Shown here: positions 58,878 to 64,000 of the stretch, one piece after another
Layout of the letters: every line of letters begins with the position of its first letter
Position numbering within the stretch: the first letter of the stretch is position 1
Assembly: GCA_947166625.1 (NCBI GenBank)
Contig: CAMVEX010000009.1
Span: 1 to 64,000 of the forward strand
Reading direction: 5' to 3'
Origin: an uncultured Clostridia bacterium
Lineage (GTDB): Bacteria > Bacillota > Clostridia > Oscillospirales > Acutalibacteraceae
DNA: 64,000 nt
The notes under the pieces: generated by a model
Databases searched by the model: none
What the model was told of the DNA's origin: nothing
Seen by the model: the letters and a program-made list of their open reading frames with translations, nothing else
Translations under genes and position numbers: made by a program

Positions 58878-60446
58878 ATGGGTAATTCAACTCGTAACCC
58901 AAATGCAAAAACTTATACTCAAGGCGAGCTGACCGGTTATCTTATCGGCCTTGCCGGGCAAAACATTATTTATAATATTATAAGCAGCGGGCTTATGTAT
59001 TATTTCCAGAGCGTTATTTTCCTGCCTGCGATGGCTTATAGTATGATAGTTGCCATTGCCCGTGTGTGGGATGCTGTCAATGACCCTATGATGGGTACCA
59101 TTGTTGATAAGACTCATACAAAATGGGGCAAATGCAAGCCTTATCTGCTCTTTGTTCCCGCCATCATCTGCATCTGCACTATTCTTCCTTTTATCAACAG
59201 GCAGTATTCAACCGCGCTTCCCATGTGGGAGAAGATCCTTGTTGTCGGTTGGGCAGGGTTTTCGTATATTCTCTGGGGTATGAGCTATACTGCCGGTGAT
59301 ATCCCCATCTGGGGCGTAACCTCTCTTATGACAGAGGATGCCAAAGACCGTGCAAAGGCTCTCGCGCTCGCGAGGATAGTTGCCAATGTCGGCGTTATCG
59401 GCATGGCAGTTCAGTTCCTTGCTCCCTCTTTCAAGGGAATGTTTATTGATAAAGGTCACAATGACGCGACCGCTCTCCAGTATTCGATGATTCTTCTCGC
59501 GGTCATTGTCACCGTATTTGCCACGCTCCTTTTCCAGGTAGCGGGTTTTGCCGTAAAAGAAAAGGTAAAGCAGCCGTCCGAAAAGAAGCCTTCTATCAAA
59601 GAAAACTTCAGGACCATGTGGCAGTGCAAGCCGTTCCGTCAGCTTCTTGTTTCCGGTATCATCAGAAGCCCGATTCAGCTTCTTTCAACAGTTGCTCTCA
59701 CCCTCGTTATGTATTTCTTCTTTGATAATGATCCGGGCAGAGCGCTCTCGACCGATAACGGTCTTAACATTCAGCTGATTTTGAAGGTCCTTATCATAGG
59801 CCTCGGTATTTTCGGCGGTATGATAGTTGCGTCTGCATTTACACCGTCTCTTGCCAGAAAGTTTGAGAAAAAGTCGCTTTATAATTTCTATTCGATCATA
59901 GGCGCTGTTCCCTTCGGACTTATATTTGTGTTCTATCTTATCGCCGGCGTAAAAATCAGGGATGAATTCATCTGGGCGGTAATTATGGGTATCACCTTCT
60001 TCGCCGCTTCCTGGGCGATGGGCGGCCTCAATGTGCTTCAGTCCATTATGATAGCCGATTGCGTTGACTATGAAGAATATCACAACAATAACCGTCCCGA
60101 CGGTATATTCTTCTCCGGCCAGAGCTTCATCACAAAGCTCGGCGCAGGTATTTCAACGGTGATCTCCGGCGTTATATTCTCGATTGTACACTGGAGCTCC
60201 GATGTTATCGCCGACACCAATGCCGCTCTTGCGCAGGGCGGAGCAAGCTTCGCGGTTGATTATGAGAAGTTTGCCGCGACGATGTTCTTTATTGTAGCTA
60301 TTCCTCCGATGATAGGTCTTGTTCTTTCCGCTATCCCGACCATGAAATACGCTTTGCCCAACGATGAGCATAAGAGGATCCTTGCCTCTCTTATCGAGAA
60401 GCGCCACGGCTCTCAGGCGGAAGAATCCGAAGAGGAAGTCAAATAA
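58878..60446 (+). CDS. MFS transporter, GPH type
   Basis: VWDAVNDPMMGTIVDKTHTKWGKCKPYLL and SIMIADCVDYEEYHNNNRPDGIFFSGQSF signatures. Confidence 0.9.
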   Translation: MGNSTRNPNAKTYTQGELTGYLIGLAGQNIIYNIISSGLMYYFQSVIFLPAMAYSMIVAIARVWDAVNDPMMGTIVDKTHTKWGKCKPYLLFVPAIICICTILPFINRQYSTALPMWEKILVVGWAGFSYILWGMSYTAGDIPIWGVTSLMTEDAKDRAKALALARIVANVGVIGMAVQFLAPSFKGMFIDKGHNDATALQYSMILLAVIVTVFATLLFQVAGFAVKEKVKQPSEKKPSIKENFRTMWQCKPFRQLLVSGIIRSPIQLLSTVALTLVMYFFFDNDPGRALSTDNGLNIQLILKVLIIGLGIFGGMIVASAFTPSLARKFEKKSLYNFYSIIGAVPFGLIFVFYLIAGVKIRDEFIWAVIMGITFFAASWAMGGLNVLQSIMIADCVDYEEYHNNNRPDGIFFSGQSFITKLGAGISTVISGVIFSIVHWSSDVIADTNAALAQGGASFAVDYEKFAATMFFIVAIPPMIGLVLSAIPTMKYALPNDEHKRILASLIEKRHGSQAEESEEEVK

Positions 60447-60632
60447 ATAATCATTATCCGGAGGTCTGCATTTGCGGATCTCCGGCTCGCTTTTTGAGAA
60501 ATAATTTTGAAAAATCGTTTGATTGTATTGATTATAAGCACCGAATATGATATTAACAGAAAATAATTTCAAAAAAATGTTGATTTTTTAATTCGGTTGT
60601 GATAATATTATGTGCGTTCGGAATACCGACCT

Positions 60633-60709
60633 GCGCTGTTAGCTCAGCTGGATAGAGTGCTTGGCTACGAACCAAGAGGTCAGGGGTTCGAGTCCCTTAC
60701 AGCGCGCCA
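60633..60709 (+). tRNA. tRNA-Arg (anticodon ACG)
   Basis: GCGCTGT...ACAGCGCGCCA acceptor, D arm TAGCTCAGCTGGATAGA, anticodon loop CTACGAA, T arm CAGGGGTTCGAGTCCCTT. Confidence 0.96.
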
Positions 60710-60711
60710 TT

Positions 60712-60741
60712 AAAAACCCGCCGTGATAACGGCGGGTTTTT
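60712..60741 (+). terminator. intrinsic terminator after tRNA
   Basis: aaaaacccgccg-tgataa-cggcgggttttt. Confidence 0.85.
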
Positions 60742-60811
60742 GCGTATGTTTTTCCCGGAGTTTCGGGATCGGTTTTGTAAACACGAAAATCTATAATTTT
60801 ATATTTACGCT

Positions 60812-63800
60812 TTAAGTACGGTCGCTTTCCTGATTTTGCTTCTTAAATCTTGTGATTATTTTTTCGGCGCAATCTTTGCATACGGTTATGCTCTGCCGTT
60901 TTCCGCTTTTTTCTGCGACTATGAAATAAAGCTGCGAAGTGTCGGATTTACATTTTGCGCATTGCCCCGGCCGGCCCGTCGGCTTGCAGGCATATTTCAT
61001 GAGCGTTTCCGGCTTTTTCTCCGCCGTTTCAGCCCCTTTTGCCGAATTTGCCGGCTGAATAGGCGGCGAGGGAGGCGCCGTGTATGCGTTTTCGTTTTGA
61101 ACAGGCTCGTAACCGGCGTTTTCGTATTCGGGAATTATCCTTTGCCCGGTTTCAGCGGCTTTTTTGCTTTTGCGTTTCTTGATTATGATAACCGCTGTCA
61201 CCGCGGCTATTGCCGCTGCTGCAGCGACGGCGATGATGATATATAGTGCCGTTTTATTATTTTTCTTTTCACCCACGGAATCATTTTTAACGCTGTCTTC
61301 GGTTTTATCGGCGTTAATGATTTCTCCGGTTTCTCCGTCCTTAAGCACTGTATCGGTTGATTTTATATTGCCGCCCCATTCGGTGAGAATTGTTTTATCC
61401 TTGTGCACCTCAACATTCTTGAAATCGACGCTGTCTGTAACATTTCTCGAATTTGAATCGAAATTACGCATCAGCAGGGTCATTTCGCCCTCATCTGTGC
61501 CTGTTATCTGAACATTTGTATGCTCTGTATCGGGTACGATTACGATCTTGTGATCCTGATTGATGATTATAAATACATTTTCATCCTTTTGCGTAATTTT
61601 GTTGTCGATTACCTCGGCTATAACTTTACCGTTGTCATCTGTGAGCTTGACATCCACGGGGCACAAAAATCCGAATATTTTTCCGTTCCATTTTAACGGA
61701 TTGGGGATATTTGTTTTCATCGCAAAATAATCTTTTAATTCGCTTTCGGGTCTTTTTTGCCTTAAATATTTCAGATAATTATTTTGCTCATGACTGCTTA
61801 ATTTAATGCTGTTATATTTCATATCCGACCAATCGTGACAAAACCATAAGCTCTTTCCGTATTTGCCCCATTGATTTATAGCGATAATTATTCCCAAATC
61901 ACCTAAATAACCCGGGACCATAGAAACTATATCCTGATTACATGAAATGTTGAAAATGTTATCGTGAGCTCCATTCAGATTCCAATATACACCCGTATCA
62001 ACTGCTACATCTGGGCAGGCAAAATTATAGTTATACAGGTTTGATTTTTTAACTCCCAATTTACAAGAGACTATGTTTCCGACTGCCGCGCCTCTGCTGT
62101 GGCCGGTAACCGCAAAAATCGCTTCACTCTTTTTAATGTTATTTGTTGAAAGAAATGAATTCAATCCCTTAATCAGATAATCGGCAGCCTGTTCAAAACC
62201 GTGATGATAGCCCGTTGCACTGAGTTGAGTGATGAAACCGAGATCCAAATCACTCAACCATTCCCCGGAAGGGCCGAGATAATCTCCGTTTCTTAAAGGA
62301 TCTCCGTTTGTACCGGCAATATCAATAAGTACAAGTGTTTTGCCGTTGCTCATTGCTTTGGCACCTAAGCCATATCTGATTTTATTTTCAAGCATTTTGA
62401 CTTCATTAGATTCTATATATGTTTCATGTGAAGTATTAATTTGGGTAAACTCCAATGTTTCAAACATATCTTTTACCGTATCTTCGCTGTATGCCGCATA
62501 CGCTATTGACATCAGAATATATGCAAGCTCGGGATCGTATTTTGTCGAATCGGCTTTACTGATGTAATAGTCAAGGTTATGTTCAAAGGTGTCGCTTGTG
62601 CCGTCTGTGTATTTTATTGTGTAATTATTACTGTCGGAAACATCTTTCGAAAAATTTAAACTCTCATTAAAGTTTATGTTTTTACCATGTTTGTACAAAG
62701 ACCAATATTTTTTTCCGTCAATTGTTTTATACTTTAATATGGCGCGGTTGCCTTTAACATAATATGTCGCTGGATCAGGAACATCTCCCAAAGCATATGT
62801 ATATTCTACTCCATAGTATTCGCCTAATTTTTTAATACTATCTATAATGATTTCGCAGTAACCTGGGCCTCCAATACCACTAGTTGTCTCACAATAGTAG
62901 TTACCACTATGGTAATAAAAACAAGCTAAATCTTTTTTTTGCAAATTTGTACCAAATGCTTTCTCTCCGTTTTTTCTCATCGAATCTATATCATTGTCGT
63001 TGCAATTAAAAAGATTTTTGGCAATCCAATCGACTCGGGAAGCTTTTGTCTTTGTATAACTCTTGTACATTTGCTTGGGATCTTTAGTATAGTTGTTGTC
63101 CGTTTTCCAGTATTCAGTTCTGTTATCAGCATCAAAATTGTTGCTGTCATAGAAAAAACTGTATCCACCATAGTATAATAAACAAGCAAGCAATGTTGAG
63201 TTCGAAGCATTATTGCAATCATAATTTCTGCTCATTGTCATACCGTCTGTTGCCGGGGATCCATTCGCAAAACTATCGGAATAAGTACACAAGAAATGGT
63301 GTAGAAAACTTTCTAATTCCTTCTGCTGATTTGATGTTAATATTGAATAGGATATTTCTGAACTATCACTAACTGTATAACCGTATTTTTTACAAAAAGA
63401 TGCCCAACCCATAGAACTGATTTCAGATAATGTAAAAAAGTTTAAATTTTTTATATTGGTGTTGCCACTATAGAATTCATTTAATGCATTGTCCGGGTCG
63501 ATACCTCCCGCTTTACAAAATGCATTATAGAGTTTTATATTTTCAGTCTTATCTGTAATTCTTATTGAATATTCCGTTTCGCCATCGTTTTCCGGTCTGT
63601 CTGTTCCTTCAACCAACAACTCTTCTTTTAATTTGCCATTAGTTCCAATCGAAACATATCTAATATTGTATCCTCCGGTATGAGCGAACGATAAAAATAA
63701 TCCGTTAAACTCGGTTCCGGTTATGTAATCAACGCCATAAGTCGTGAATGAACCGATATACTGAACAACATCGTTCTTACACATATACACATTGAATCCG

Positions 63801-64000
63801 TCAGCTGCTGCAGGATGCCATAATCCATCATAAACAATTAATTCCGGAGTACCGTCTGAATTCATATCATGCAAGGCAAAATCAGGTTGTTCACCTGTTT
63901 GGTTGTTTTTTCCGGAATAATCTTGACCGGATAATAGATATTTACTATTTAATACAAAGTCATTATACGCCTCCTGCCAACTGCTATATGCTTTCGCCGT
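60812..64000 (-). CDS. large lipase (class 3)-like protein with TM segment and C-terminal zinc-ribbon-like tail; 5' end outside window
   Basis: IFAVTGHSRGAAVGNIVSCKLG nucleophile elbow; TM ALYIIIAVAAAAAIAAVTAVIIIKKRK; CxxC...CxxC tail. Frame stays open to the window edge upstream of the ORF-track start. Confidence 0.75.
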   Translation of the reverse strand, partial: TAKAYSSWQEAYNDFVLNSKYLLSGQDYSGKNNQTGEQPDFALHDMNSDGTPELIVYDGLWHPAAADGFNVYMCKNDVVQYIGSFTTYGVDYITGTEFNGLFLSFAHTGGYNIRYVSIGTNGKLKEELLVEGTDRPENDGETEYSIRITDKTENIKLYNAFCKAGGIDPDNALNEFYSGNTNIKNLNFFTLSEISSMGWASFCKKYGYTVSDSSEISYSILTSNQQKELESFLHHFLCTYSDSFANGSPATDGMTMSRNYDCNNASNSTLLACLLYYGGYSFFYDSNNFDADNRTEYWKTDNNYTKDPKQMYKSYTKTKASRVDWIAKNLFNCNDNDIDSMRKNGEKAFGTNLQKKDLACFYYHSGNYYCETTSGIGGPGYCEIIIDSIKKLGEYYGVEYTYALGDVPDPATYYVKGNRAILKYKTIDGKKYWSLYKHGKNINFNESLNFSKDVSDSNNYTIKYTDGTSDTFEHNLDYYISKADSTKYDPELAYILMSIAYAAYSEDTVKDMFETLEFTQINTSHETYIESNEVKMLENKIRYGLGAKAMSNGKTLVLIDIAGTNGDPLRNGDYLGPSGEWLSDLDLGFITQLSATGYHHGFEQAADYLIKGLNSFLSTNNIKKSEAIFAVTGHSRGAAVGNIVSCKLGVKKSNLYNYNFACPDVAVDTGVYWNLNGAHDNIFNISCNQDIVSMVPGYLGDLGIIIAINQWGKYGKSLWFCHDWSDMKYNSIKLSSHEQNNYLKYLRQKRPESELKDYFAMKTNIPNPLKWNGKIFGFLCPVDVKLTDDNGKVIAEVIDNKITQKDENVFIIINQDHKIVIVPDTEHTNVQITGTDEGEMTLLMRNFDSNSRNVTDSVDFKNVEVHKDKTILTEWGGNIKSTDTVLKDGETGEIINADKTEDSVKNDSVGEKKNNKTALYIIIAVAAAAAIAAVTAVIIIKKRKSKKAAETGQRIIPEYENAGYEPVQNENAYTAPPSPPIQPANSAKGAETAEKKPETLMKYACKPTGRPGQCAKCKSDTSQLYFIVAEKSGKRQSITVCKDCAEKIITRFKKQNQESDRT

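Noticed and set aside
57123-60446. Two GPH transporters as a novel paired system
   Set aside because: Divergent sugar transporters of the same family are common; nothing in the sequence indicates more than ordinary paralogy.

Overview
The window looks like chromosomal DNA of an anaerobic clostridial-type Firmicute (inferred from gene families only; no taxonomic search was run). Most of it is ordinary core metabolism. The left third holds a minus-strand purine operon (purE, purF-like, purM, purN, a PurO-type IMP cyclohydrolase, a stand-alone AICAR transformylase, purD, purL/Q, fhs). It is preceded by a sigma-A promoter, a ZTP (pfl) riboswitch and an intrinsic terminator, all readable in the sequence. 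Other recognisable systems are a SCIFF ranthipeptide precursor and its radical-SAM maturase (the 49-aa precursor is absent from the ORF track), pyruvate formate-lyase with its activase, ECF transporter S components (one next to a MocR-type regulator, one next to coaX), TrmO beside a flavin reductase-rubredoxin fusion, GH3 and sialidase enzymes, two divergent GPH-type transporters, several secreted hydrolases, and one tRNA-Arg(ACG). A short, apparently AT-richer accessory stretch (about 28.4-32.9 kb) carries a BspA-like LRR protein, a split PD-(D/E)XK-like nuclease candidate, a serine-recombinase remnant, and a promoter plus leader RNA with mutually exclusive hairpins. The observations I would follow first are: (1) the purF-like gene has lost the N-terminal Cys nucleophile and the other glutaminase motifs but keeps the PRPP loop and candidate Fe-S ligands; (2) the orphan attenuator-like leader RNA at 32.6-32.8 kb; (3) a 311-bp non-coding nested palindromic element with ~37-bp imperfect inverted ends; (4) a lipase-like ectodomain joined through a TM helix to a cytoplasmic zinc-ribbon-like tail. 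Three apparent frameshifts lie in A/T homopolymers, so assembly error must be excluded before they are interpreted.
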